A stretch of 64,000 bases of DNA, taken from Pseudomonas piscis (GTDB lineage Bacteria > Pseudomonadota > Gammaproteobacteria > Pseudomonadales > Pseudomonadaceae). The stretch spans positions 1,860,001-1,924,000 of the forward strand of contig NZ_WHUV01000001.1 of the NCBI RefSeq assembly GCF_009380155.1, in the 5' to 3' direction. Both the position numbers and the translations under genes were made by a program. The notes under the pieces were generated by a model that had not been told where the DNA came from, did not search any database, and was given only the letters and a program-made list of their open reading frames with translations. How positions within the stretch are numbered: position 1 is the first letter of the stretch; each line of letters opens with the position of its first letter. Below are positions 26,101 through 52,239 of this stretch, piece after piece.

Positions 26101-29100
26101 TGGCCCGCGAGGACCTGCCCGGGGACAAGCGCCTGGTGGCCTATGTGATCGCCGCCCCGGGTGCCGCGCCCAGCGCCACGCAATTGCGTGAACAACTGCG
26201 CTACAGCCTGGCCGACTACATGCTGCCCAGCGCCTTCGTGCTGCTGGACAGCCTGCCGCTGACCACCAATGGCAAGCTCGACCGCAAGGCCCTGCCGGCG
26301 CCCGACAGCCAGGCAGTGGCCCGGCGTGAGTACGAGGCGCCCCAGGGTGAGGTGGAGCAAGCCATCGCGGGGATCTGGCAAGAGCTGCTGCAACTGCCCC
26401 AGGTTGGGCGCCAGGACAACTTCTTCGAGCTGGGCGGACATTCGCTGCTGGCAGTCAAGCTGATGGAACGCATGCGCCAGGTGGACCTGTGCGCCGATGT
26501 GCGAGTGCTGTTCGGGCAACCGACCCTGGCGGCCCTGGCCGCTGCCGTGGGCGCAGTGAGCGAGGTGCAGGTGCCGGCCAACCGCATTCCCGGCGATTGT
26601 TCGCGCATCACTCCAGACCTGCTGCCCCTGGCCAGCCTCGACCAGGCCGCCATCGACCGGCTGGTAGCCCGAGTGCCCGGCGGCGCCGCCAACATCCAGG
26701 ATATCTACCCGCTGGCGCCGTTGCAGGCGGGCATTCTCTATCACCACTTGAGCTGCGAGGAGGGCGATCCCTACCTGCTGCAAGTGCAGTTCGAGTTCGC
26801 CGACGAAGCGACCCTGCAAGCCTTTACCCAGGCCGTGCAACAGGTGATCGAGCGGCATGACATCCTGCGTACCAGCCTGGCCTGGGAAGGCCTGGACGAG
26901 CCGGTCCAGGTGGTCTGGCGCCAGGCGCCGCTGGTGGTGCAGGTGCTGGCGGCGGACCCGGCCCGGGGTTCGGCCCTGGCCCAGTTGCAGGAGCGTTTCG
27001 ATCCACGGCACTACCGCCTGGACCTGGGCGGTGCGCCGCTGCTGCGCCTGGCCTGCGCCCGGGACCCGGGGCAGTCGCGCTGGCTGGGCATCCTGCTGTT
27101 CCATCACCTGGCCCTGGACCACACCTCGCTGGAGGTGCTGGTGGAGGAAATCAGCGCCGTGCTGCAAGGCCGTGGCGGGCAACTGCCACCCGCCGTGCCG
27201 TATCGCAACTACGTGGCCCAGGCCCGCCTGGGCTTGAGCGAGGCGCAGCACCAGGAGTTCTTCCAGGAGTTGCTGGGCGATATCGACGAGCCGACCCTGG
27301 CCTTCGGCTTGCAGGACGTGAAGCGTGACGGTGGCGATATCCACGAACGCCAACTGCACCTGGACCCGCTGCTGTGCCAGCGTTTGCGCACCCAGGCCCG
27401 GGCTCTTGGGGTGAGTGTCGCGAGCCTGCTGCACCTGGCCTGGGGCCGGGTGCTGGGGCAATTGTCCGGGCGTGATGACGTGGTATTCGGCACCGTGCTG
27501 CTGGGCCGCATGCAGGGTGGCGAGGGGGCCGACCGCGCCCTGGGCATGTTCATCAACACCCTGGCGCTGCGCATCAGCCTGGGCGAGCAGGGCGTGGAAC
27601 AGGCGCTGCGTTGCACCCATGCGCGGCTGGCGCAACTGCTCGGCCACGAGCATGCCTCCCTGGCCCTGGCCCAACGTTGCAGCGCAGTCCCGGCGGCGCA
27701 ACCGCTATTCAACAGCCTGCTCAACTACCGCCACAGCGCCAGCCTCGACGCAGACCCCCAGGGGCCGGCGATCTGGGATGGCATCCGCGTGCTCGAATCC
27801 CGCGAGCGCAGCAACTATCCGCTGACGGTGAACGTCGACGACGACCACCAGGGCCTGCGCCTGACCGTGCAGGCGCAAGCCTCGGTGGACGGGGCGCGGG
27901 TCTGCGGCTACCTGGCTTGCGTCCTAGAGCACCTGGCCCAGGCCCTGGAGCAGGCGCCGGACAAGGCCCTGCTGGCGATCCCGGTGATGCCCAGGACCGA
28001 GCGCCAGCAAGTGCTGGTGGAATTCAACGCCACCGCCCGCGACTACCCGCGCCAGCAGACCCTGGCGCAACTGTTCGAGGCCCGGGTCCAGGCCCACCCC
28101 GAGCAGGTCGCGGCAGTGCACGGCCAGGAGCGGCTCAGCTACGCCGGGCTCAATGCCCGGGCCAACCGGTTGGCCCATCACCTGCGCGAATTCGGGGTGC
28201 AGCCGGGCGATCACCTGGCGATCCTGCTGCCGCGCTCCCTGGACCTGCTGGTCAGCCAGCTGGCCATCAGCAAGTGCGGCGCGGCCTACGTGCCGCTGGA
28301 CAGCAACGCCCCGGCCAGCCGCCAGGGTTTCATGGTGAGCGATAGCCAGAGCGTGGCCCTGGTCACCCACAGCGACCTGCCGCTGGCGGTGGCGGTGCCC
28401 CGGATCGAGCTCGACCGGCTGGAGCTGCAGGCCCTGCCAGCGGATGACGTGCAAGTGCAGCAATCCAGCGCGGCGGTGGCATACATCATGTACACCTCCG
28501 GTTCCACCGGCGAGCCCAAGGGCGTGCGGGTGCCGCACCGGGCCATCACCCGCCTGGTGATCAACAACGGTTACGCCGACTTCAACGCCGATGACCGGGT
28601 GGCGTTCGCTTCCAACCCGGCCTTCGACGCCAGCACCATGGACGTCTGGGGCCCGCTGCTCAACGGTGGCCGGGTCGTGGTGGTGGACCAACAGACCCTG
28701 CTCGACCCGCCGGCGTTCGCCCAGCTGCTGCAAGCTTCTGGCGTGACGCTGCTGTTCCTCACCACCAGCTTGTTCAACCAGTACGTGCAGTTGATCCCCC
28801 AGGCCCTCAAGGGCTTGCGCATGCTCCTGTGTGGCGGCGAGCGGGCGGATGCCACGGCGTTCCGGCGGATGCAGGCCCAGGCGCCGAGGCTGCGCCTGGT
28901 CAATGGTTACGGCCCGACCGAGACCACCACCTTCGCCGTCACCCACGAGCCCGGAGAGCTGCCGGAAGCTGCCGACAGCCTGCCCATCGGCCGACCGCTG
29001 TCCAACACCCAGGTGTACATCCTCGACGCCCACCAGCAGCCGCTGCCCATCGGGGTCGCGGGCGAGATCGTGATCGGTGGCGACGGCGTGGCCCTGGGCT

Positions 29101-32100
29101 ACCTCAACCGTCCCGAACTCACTGCCCAGAAGTTCATCCACGATCCGTTCGCCAACCGCGCCGGTGCCTTGCTCTACCGCACCGGGGACATCGGCCGCTG
29201 GCTGGGCAACGGCCTGCTGGAGTATCTGGGGCGCAACGACGACCAGGTGAAGATCCGTGGCCTGCGCATCGAGCCGGGGGAAGTCGAGGTGCGCCTGGCG
29301 GCGTGCCCGGGGATCAGGGATGCGCAGGTCCTGGTGCGCGAGGACGAGCCCGGGGACCAGCGCCTGGTGGCCTACTACCGGGTGCAGGACGATGTCGCGC
29401 AGCTGTCCGCCCAGACCCTGCGCGACGCCTTGCTCCAGCAATTGCCGGAATACATGGTGCCGCTGGCCTATGTGCGGCTGGATGCCTGGCCGCTGACCGC
29501 CAACGGCAAGCTCGACCGCAAGGCCCTGCCGGCCCCGGCCGCCTCGGCCAGCCTCAGCCGTGAGTTCGTCGCGCCCCGGGGCGAGGTGGAAATCGCCCTG
29601 GCGCGGATCTGGAGCGACCTGCTCAAGGTAGAGCGGGTCGGGCGCCATGACCACTTCTTCGAACTGGGTGGGCATTCGCTGCTGGCGGTGAGCCTGATCG
29701 AACGCATGCGCCAGATCGGCCTGGGAGCCGATGTGCGGGTGCTGTTCAGCCAGCCGACCCTGGCCGACCTCGCCGCCGCCGTGGGCAGCAGCCGCGAAGT
29801 CCGGGTGCCGGCCAACCGCATCGGCGCCCAGTGCCGGCAGATCACCCCGGACCTGCTGCCGCTGGTGGAGCTGGAGCAGGCGGACATCGACCGGGTGGTG
29901 GCCTGTGTGCCGGGCGGGGTGGCCAATGTGCAGGACATCTATCCCCTGGCGCCCTTGCAGGAAGGCATTCTCTACCACCACCTGAGCGCCGGGCAGGGCG
30001 ATCCCTACCTGCTGCAATCGCGTATGACCTTCGACAGTCCCGAGCGCCTGGAGCGCTTCGCCGCGGGCTTGCAGCAAGTCATCGACCGCCACGACATCCT
30101 GCGCACCGCGGTGCTCTGGGAGGGCCTGGCGCAGCCGCTGCAGGTGGTCTGGCGCGAGGCTCGGCTGCAACTGCTGGAGCAGGCGCTGGATCCGGCCGAC
30201 GGCGACATCCTCGAACAACTGCAACAGCGTTTCGACGCCCGCCACTGGCGCCTGGACCTGGCCCAGGCACCGCTGATCCGCCTGGTGCATGCCTATGACC
30301 GGCAACGCCAGCGGGTGGTGGCGATCCTGTTGTTCCATCACCTGGCCCTGGACCACACCGCTATGGAGGTGATCGGCCAGGAAATGCGCGAGCTGCTGTT
30401 CAACGGTGGTCGCGGCCTCGGCGCCCCGGTGCCGTATCGCAACTACGTGGCCCAGGCCCGCCTGGGGGCCGGCCAGGCCGAGCATGAGGCGTTCTTTCGC
30501 GAGATGCTCGGCGACATCGACGAGCCGACCCTGGCCTTCGCCGTGGAGGATGTGCAAGGCGACGGCCGGGACATCGAGGAGGCCCACCTGGCGTTGCCCG
30601 AGGCCCTGGGCCTGCGCTTGCGTGAGCAGGCGCGGCAACTGGGGGTCAGTGCCGCGGCGCTGATGCACCTGGCCTGGGCCCTGGTGCTGGGGCAGGTGGC
30701 CAACCGCCGGCAAGTGGTGTTCGGCACCGTGCTCATGGGCCGCATGCAAGGCGGCGAGGGCGCCGACCGGGCCCTGGGGGTGTTCATCAACACCTTGCCG
30801 TTGCGGGTGGATGTGCAGGGTTGCACGGTGCGCGCGGCGGTCAAGGCCACCCACGCCCGGCTCAGTGCCTTGCTCGGCCATGAACACGCTTCCCTGGCCC
30901 TGGCCCAGCGCTGCAGCGCCCTGGCCAGCGGGGCGCCGCTGTTCAACGCCTTGCTCAACTACCGGCACAGCGTCCCGCAACCGGCCGCCGCCGGCCAGGA
31001 CATCTGGCAGGGCGTGGAACTGCTCGGTGGCGAGGAGCGCAGCAACTATCCGCTGAGCCTGAGCGTCGACGATCTGGGCGCAGGCTTCGGCCTGTCTTTG
31101 CTGGCCCTGGCCGGGATCGGCGCGCAGCGCCTGGGGGACTACATGTCGCGTGCCCTGGAGCAACTGGTCGATGCCTTGGAGTGGAGCCCCGAGCTGGAGC
31201 TGGGGCAACTGTCGGTGTTGCCGCTGGCGGAACGCGAGCGCCTGCTGCGGGACTTCAATGCCAGCACCGCCGCCTATCCGCGTGGGCAGACCTTGCATGG
31301 CCTGTTCGAGGCCCGGGTCCGCGCGGCCCCCGACGCCGTGGCGCTGGTCCAGGGGCCGCTGCGCCTGAGCTATCGCCAGTTGGACCAGCAGGCCAACCAG
31401 CTGGCCCGGAAACTCTTGGCGTTCGGCGTGCAACCCGATGACCGGGTGGCCTTGTGCCTGGCCCGTGGCCCGCAACTGCTGCAAGGAATGCTGGCGGTGC
31501 TCAAGGCCGGGGCCGCCTATGTGCCCATCGACCCGAGCCATCCGGCCGAGCGCATCGCCTACCTGGTACAGGACAGCGCCCCCCGGGCGCTGCTGGTGGC
31601 CGGTGGCTTGTCGCCAGCGCCTGGGGTGCCGGTGCTCGACCTCGACCGGCAGGTCTGGACCGACTCCGATCCGGACACCCCGCAGGTGCCACGGCTGACC
31701 CCGGCGCACCTGGCCTATGTGATCTACACCTCGGGCTCCACCGGCCAGCCCAAGGGCGTGATGGTCGAGCACCAGAGCCTGGAGAACCTGGTGCACTGGC
31801 ATTGCCAGGCCTTCGACCTGGGCCCCGGGCGGCATGCCTCCAGCCTCGCCGGCCTGGGCTTCGACGCCATGGCCTGGGAGGTCTGGCCGACCCTGTGCAG
31901 TGGCGCGACCCTGCACCTGCCGCCGGCCGATATCGGCCACCAGGACATCGAGCGGCTGCTGGCCTGGTGGCGCGACCAGCCGCTGGATGTGAGCTTCCTG
32001 CCGACGCCGGTGGCCGAGTACGCCTTCAGCCAGCAACTGCGGCACCCGACCCTGCGTACCTTGCTGATCGGCGGTGACCGCTTGCGCCAGTTCACCCGCG

Positions 32101-35100
32101 ACCCGGGCTTTACCGTGGTCAACAACTACGGGCCCACCGAAGCCACGGTGGTGGCGACCTCCGGGGCGCTCGTGGCCGGTGGTGCGCTGCATATCGGCCG
32201 GCCCATGGCCAACGCCCGCATCTACCTGCTGGACGAGCTGCTGCGGCCGGTACCGGTCGGTGTCGCCGGCGAGTTGTACGTGGGCGGCGCCGGGGTAGCC
32301 CGGGGTTACCTGAATCGTCCCGAGCTGACCGCCGAGCGCTTCCTCGACGACCCATTCAGTGCCGAGCCCGGCGCGCGCATGTACCGCAGCGGCGACCTGG
32401 CGCGCTGGCGCGAAGACGGCACCCTCGATTACCTGGGGCGCAACGACGACCAGGTCAAGGTACGTGGCATGCGCATCGAACCGGGGGAAATCGAAGCCGC
32501 GCTGCTCCAGCACCCGGCCCTCGAGGAAGCCCTGGTGCTGGTGGCCGAAGAGCGCCTGCTGGCTTACTTCACCTTGCGCGCAGGCGCCGCGGAACTGGCG
32601 GCCGAAGACCTGCGCGACCACCTGCAGGGGCGCCTGCCGGACTACATGCTGCCGGCGGCCTACGTCCGCCTCGCAGCCCTGCCACTGACCGCCAACGGCA
32701 AGCTCGATCGCCAGGCCTTGCCGGCGCCGGCCCAGGGCGATTGGCTCAGTCGCGAGTTCGAGGCCCCCCAAGGCGAGGTGGAAACCACCCTGGCGCGGAT
32801 CTGGAGCGAGTTGCTCAAGGTCGAGCAAGTCGGCCGCCACGATCACTTCTTCGAGCTGGGCGGGTACTCGCTGCTGGCGGTGACCCTGGTGGAGCGCATG
32901 CGCCAGGCCGGCCTGGAAGCCGACGTGCGGGTGCTGTTCGAACAGCCGACCCTGGCCGCCCTGGCCGGGGCGGTGGGTGCCGGGCGCCAGGTCGCGGTGC
33001 CGGCCAATCGCATCCCGGCCGGCTGCCGGCACATCACCCCGCAGCTGTTGCCACTGATCGAGCTGGACCAGGAGGCCATCGACCGGGTGCTGGCCACGGT
33101 CCCCGGCGGCGCCGCCAATGTGCAGGACATCTACCCCCTGGCGCCCTTGCAGGAGGGCATCCTCTACCATCACCTGAGCGCCCGCGAAGGCGACCCCTAC
33201 CTGTTGCAGTCGCACCTGGCGTTCGCCAGCCGCCAGCGCCTGGAGGATTTCGCCGCGGCCCTGCAACGGGTCGGCGAGCGCCACGATATCCTGCGCACGG
33301 CGATCCTCTGGGAGGGACTCAAGCAACCGCTGCAAGTGGTCTGGCGCGAGGCCCGGGTGGCCCTCGAGGAAGTCGACCTGGATCCGGCCGATGGCGACAT
33401 CCTGCAGCAGTTGCACCAACGCTTCGATCCTCGCCATTGGCGCCTGGACCTGACCCGGGCGCCGTTGCTGCGCCTGGTGTTCGCCCAGGACCCGGTACGT
33501 CAGGGCGTGGCGGCGATCCTGTTGTTCCACCATATCGTCCTCGACCACACCGCCCTGGATGTGGTGCGCGAGGAGATCCAGGCCTGCCTGCTGGGGCAGC
33601 AGCCCGCGGGCGCGCCGATCCCCTATCGCAACTACGTGGCCCAGGCGCGCCTGGGTGTCAGCCGCGAGGAGCACGAGGCGTTCTTCCGCCAGATGCTCGG
33701 CGACATCGATGCCCCGACCCTGCCGTTCGGCTTGCAGGATGTGCAGGGCGATGGCGATGCCATCGAAGAGGTGCAGCAAGCTGTGGACGCGACCCTGGCC
33801 ACTCGCTTGCGGGCCCAGGCGCGGCTGCTGGGGGTCAGTGCCGCGAGCCTGTTCCACCTGGCCTGGGCCCGGGTGCTGAACCTCACTACCGGCCAGGAGC
33901 GGGTGGTATTCGGCACCGTGCTGCTGGGCCGCCTGCAGGCCGGGCAGGGCGCCGACCGGGCCCTGGGCATGTTCATCAACACCTTGCCGCTGCGGGTCGA
34001 TCTGGACGCCGGTGGGGTGCGTGCGGCGGTCAAGGCCACCCACGTCCGGCTCAGCGCCTTGCTCGGCCATGAGCATGCGTCCCTGGCCCTGGCCCAGCGT
34101 TGCAGTGGGGTGGCCGCGCCGCTGCCGCTGTTCAGCGCCATGCTCAACTACCGCCACGGCAGCGATGCGCCGCCGAGCGAGGCCGTACGCCAGGCCTGGC
34201 AGGGCATCCAGACCCTGCACAGCGAGGAGCGCACCAACTATCCGCTGAGCCTCAACGTCGACGACTTTGGCCAGGGCTTCCGCCTGACCGCCATGACCCC
34301 GGCGCGGATTGGCGCCGGACGGGTGTGCGGCTACTTGCAGCAAGCCCTGCTGGCCCTGGTGGACAGCCTGGAGCAAGCGCCGCAGCGTTCCCTGCTGCAG
34401 GTGCCGATCCTGCCCGAGGCCGAGCGCCGGCAACTGCTGGAAGGCTTCAACGCCACGGCCCGCGACTACCCGCTGGAGCAGACCCTGCACGGGTTGTTCG
34501 AAGCCCAGGTACTGCGCAGCCCCGAAGCGCTGGCGGTACAGGCCGGCGAGCAGCGCCTGAGTTATCGCCAGTTGAACCAGCAGGCCAACCAGTTGGCCGG
34601 GCACTTGCTGCAACTGGGCGTCGGCCCGGACCAGCGGGTGGCGATCTGCGTCGAGCGCAGCGTCGACATGGTGCTGGGCCTGCTGGCGATCCTCAAGGCC
34701 GGGGGCGCTTACGTGCCTATCGATCCGGCCTATCCCCAGGAGCGGATCGACTACATGCTCCAGGACAGCGCGCCGCTGGCGGTGCTGGTCCAGGGCGCGA
34801 CCCGGCACCTGGCGCAGGCGTGCGGGCTGGCGTTGCTGGACCTGGACCAGCCGCAATGGGCCGCACAGTCCCGGGACAACCTGCCAGCGCCGCACTGCGC
34901 GCCACGGCAGCTGGCCTACGTGATCTACACCTCCGGCTCCACCGGCCAGCCCAAGGGCGTGATGAACGAGCACCGGGCGGTGGTCAACCGCTTGCTGTGG
35001 ATGCAGGAGCAGTACCGCCTGGACGCGAACGATGCGGTGTTGCAGAAGACCCCATTCAGCTTCGATGTGTCGGTGTGGGAGTTCCTCTGGCCGCTGTTCA

Positions 35101-36247
35101 CCGGCGCCCGCCTGGTGATGGCCCGCCCCGAAGGGCACAAGGACCCGGCCTACCTGCGCCAGCTGATACGCGAGCAGGGCATCAGTACCTTGCACTTCGT
35201 GCCGTCGATGCTCGATGTATTCCTCGCCCACGACGCCACGCCGGACGACCTCGGCCTGCGCCAGGTGATGTGCAGCGGCGAGGCGCTGCCGGGCAGCCTG
35301 GTGCGGCGCTTCAAGCAGCAGTTGCCCAACGTCGCCCTGCATAACCTGTATGGCCCCACCGAAGCCGCGGTGGACGTGACGGCCTGGGATTGCACCGGCC
35401 CGCTGGACGCCACCCCGGACAACACGCCCATCGGCAAGCCGATCGCCAACACCCGCCTGTACCTGCTGGATGCGCAATTGCAGCCGGTGCCCTTGGGGGT
35501 GGTGGGCGAGCTGTTCATCGCCGGGGTGCAGGTGGCCCGTGGTTATCTCAACCGCGAACAACTGACCGCCGAACGTTTTGTCGACGACCCGTTCAGTGAT
35601 CAACCAGGCGCGCGCATGTACCGCACCGGCGACCTGGGGCGCTATCTCGCCGACGGCAATATCGAGTACCTGGGGCGCAACGACGACCAGGTGAAGATCC
35701 GCGGCCTGCGCATCGAGCTGGGGGAAATCCAGGCGCGCCTGACCCAGCTCGAAGGCATCAAGGAAGCGGTGGTCCTGGCCCGCGAGGACGTGCCTGGGGA
35801 CAAGCGCCTGGTGGCCTACTACACCAGCGCCGCCGGGCACGCGAAGTTGCCCGTGGAGCAGCTGCGCCAGGCGTTGCTGGAGCACCTGCCGGACTACATG
35901 GTGCCGGCGCTGTTCGTGCACCTGGAGGCCTTGCCCCTGAGCCCCAACGGCAAGCTGGAGCGCAAGGCGCTGCCGGCGCCGGGGCTGGAAGCGGCGGTGG
36001 TGCGCGAGTACGAGGCGCCGGTGGGCGACACCGAGATCCTGCTGGCGCAGTTGTGGGCCGAGCTGCTCAACGTCGAGCGGGTAGGGCGCCACGATCACTT
36101 CTTCGAACTGGGCGGGCACTCGCTGCTGGCGGTGAGCCTGATCAGCCGGATGCGCGAACACGGCATGGAGGCCGATGTCCGCGCGTTGTTCGAACAACCG
36201 ACCCTGGCCGGCTACGCGGCAATTACCGAACGAATGGAGATCGTCCT

Positions 36248-36251
<4 letters not shown>
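23154..36251 (+). CDS. ofaB: Orfamide-type lipopeptide NRPS B (4 modules, Thr-Val/Ile-Leu-Ser)
   Basis: This 4365-aa synthetase reads dock-(C-A-T)x4. The first 60 residues (MQFSELMAVLSTLAIRLQRD) resemble a TubC-type N-terminal docking domain that would accept the chain from NRPS A. All four C domains carry HHLSxxxGDPY and HHxxxDH, marking dual epimerisation/condensation domains, so residues 2-5 could be turned to D. A-domain codes read off the sequence are: A3 D-F-W-N-I-G-M-V-H (Thr), A4 D-A-M-F-L-G-G-T-F (Val/Ile), A5 D-A-W-F-L-G-N-V-V (Leu), A6 D-V-W-H-M-S-L-V-D (Ser). T domains carry LGG(H/Y)S. There is no separate E domain or thioesterase. Its stop overlaps the GTG of NRPS C by 4 bases, so the two are translationally coupled. 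Thr3 would supply the lactone hydroxyl. Confidence 0.95.
28466..29020 (+). repeat. Near-identical A-domain segment, module 4 copy
   Basis: This stretch of about 555 bp (A3-A7 region of A4, covering all substrate-code residues) is almost base-for-base the same as 47863-48417 in module 10, while flanking parts of the modules diverge. This indicates recent gene conversion or domain-part duplication. Confidence 0.8.
34430..36140 (+). repeat. Near-identical A-T segment, module 6 copy
   Basis: This segment matches 44160-45870 in module 9 almost exactly over 35260-36140 (end of A domain plus T domain) and over the first 300 bp, with a diverged patch near 34740-35000. Both encode Ser specificity. 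A recent duplication or conversion event between NRPS B and NRPS C is indicated. Confidence 0.8.
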
Positions 36252-50926
<14,675 letters not shown>

Positions 50927-50995
50927 CGCCAGGGACGACCTGGCTGGCGGCGGGCGGGTGCCCGCCGGCGGCCGGATAGGACCTTTCATCCACCT

Positions 50996-51028
50996 GGGAC
51001 ACCGCTCATCACGGCAACACGGTGTCCC
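50996..51028 (+). promoter_or_regulatory. GGGACACCG-N15-CGGTGTCCC dyad upstream of macA
   Basis: This is a perfect 9-bp inverted repeat (50996-51004 and 51020-51028) in the 159-bp gap between NRPS C and macA. No T-run follows it, so it looks more like an operator than a terminator. The GGGACA half-site recurs before NRPS B (dyad) and once before NRPS A. Binding by the flanking LuxR proteins is a guess. Confidence 0.5.
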
Positions 51029-51085
51029 GCCAGGGGGCGCGCCGCTGGCCGGCGCCGCCAACCCTCAACGTACTCGTGGTCATCT

Positions 51086-52237
51086 ATGGAAAAGTCGAAG
51101 TTTCGCAAAATCGGTATGGGGCTGTTGCTGGTGGTCGTGGCCGGATTGATTTTCTATACGGTGCGCGCGCCGGCACAGCCGCCGCAGTACCTGACCGCCA
51201 TCGTCGAACGGGGCGACATCGAGAACGCAGTGCTGGCCTCGGGGCTGCTGGAAGGCATCAAGCAGGTGGATGTCGGCGCCCAGGTCTCCGGGCAATTGAA
51301 GTCCCTCAAGGTCAAGGTCGGGGACAAGGTGAAGAAGGGCCAGTGGCTGGCGGAGATCGACCCCCTGGTCCTGCGCAACACCCTGCGCCAGGCCGAGGTG
51401 GACGAGGAGAACCTGCAGGCCAAGCGCCGTGCCACCGCTGCCCAGCTCAAGGAAACCAAGGCCATCTACGAGCGCTATGGCGAGCTGCAGACGGACGCCT
51501 CGATCTCCAAGCAGGACTTCGATACCTCCGAGTCCAACTACGAGGTGCAGCGCGCCACCCTGATGTCCCTGGACGCGCAGATCAAGAGCGCGCAGATCCA
51601 GATCGACACGGCCAAGGTCAACCTGGCCTACACCCGCATCGTCGCGCCCATCGACGGCGACGTGGTGGGGATCGTGACCCAGGAAGGCCAGACTGTGATC
51701 GCCAACCAGCTGGCGCCGGTGCTGCTCAAACTCGCCGACCTGGACACCATGACCGTCAAGGCCCAGGTGTCCGAGGCCGACGTGATCCACATCAGCCCCG
51801 GCCAGCAGGTGTACTTCACCATCCTCGGCGAATCCGAGAAGCGCTACTACGCCAAGCTGCGGGGCACGGAACCGGCGCCGCAGAACTTTCTCGAAACCCA
51901 GCCGACCGGTACCCCCAAGCAGAACACCGCGGTGTTCTACAACGCGCTGTTCGATGTGCCCAACCCCGACCACCGCCTGCGCATCTCCATGACCGCCCAG
52001 GTGCGCATCGTCCTGGACACCGCCAAGGATGTGCTGATGGTGCCGGTGGCGGCCTTAGGCCCGCGCAATGCCGACGGCAGCTTCGCGGTCCGGGTGCTGG
52101 ATGCCAAGGGCCAGGCCCAGTCGCGCAACATCAGCACCGGGATCAACAACAACGTCAAGGTGCAGGTCAAGGACGGCCTGGCCGAGGGCGACAAGGTGGT
52201 GATCGGTGATCCGTTGTCCGGCACGGCGGGGGCCTGA
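51086..52237 (+). CDS. macA: MacA-type periplasmic adaptor of the lipopeptide exporter
   Basis: This 383-aa membrane-fusion protein has an N-terminal membrane anchor (GMGLLLVVVAGLIFY, residues about 10-25), lipoyl/biotinyl half-motifs (VDVGAQVSGQLKSLKVKVGD, and LAYTRIVAPIDGDVVGIVTQ) around a coiled coil (about 105-180), and a C-terminal beta-barrel/membrane-proximal part. It links the inner-membrane ABC transporter to an outer-membrane TolC-like channel. It lies 159 bases after NRPS C and 2 bases before macB. MacAB homologues downstream of Pseudomonas lipopeptide NRPS genes export the product. No outer-membrane channel gene is in the window, so a genomic TolC-type protein would have to serve. 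Confidence 0.93.
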   Translation: MEKSKFRKIGMGLLLVVVAGLIFYTVRAPAQPPQYLTAIVERGDIENAVLASGLLEGIKQVDVGAQVSGQLKSLKVKVGDKVKKGQWLAEIDPLVLRNTLRQAEVDEENLQAKRRATAAQLKETKAIYERYGELQTDASISKQDFDTSESNYEVQRATLMSLDAQIKSAQIQIDTAKVNLAYTRIVAPIDGDVVGIVTQEGQTVIANQLAPVLLKLADLDTMTVKAQVSEADVIHISPGQQVYFTILGESEKRYYAKLRGTEPAPQNFLETQPTGTPKQNTAVFYNALFDVPNPDHRLRISMTAQVRIVLDTAKDVLMVPVAALGPRNADGSFAVRVLDAKGQAQSRNISTGINNNVKVQVKDGLAEGDKVVIGDPLSGTAGA

Positions 52238-52239
52238 CC

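Noticed and set aside
36053..36247. Upstream extension of the NRPS C frame by 65 codons
   Set aside because: It overlaps the T domain of NRPS B out of frame and encodes Arg/Gly/Ala-rich shadow sequence. The GTG at 36248 with a 4-base overlap and an immediate docking domain is the better start.
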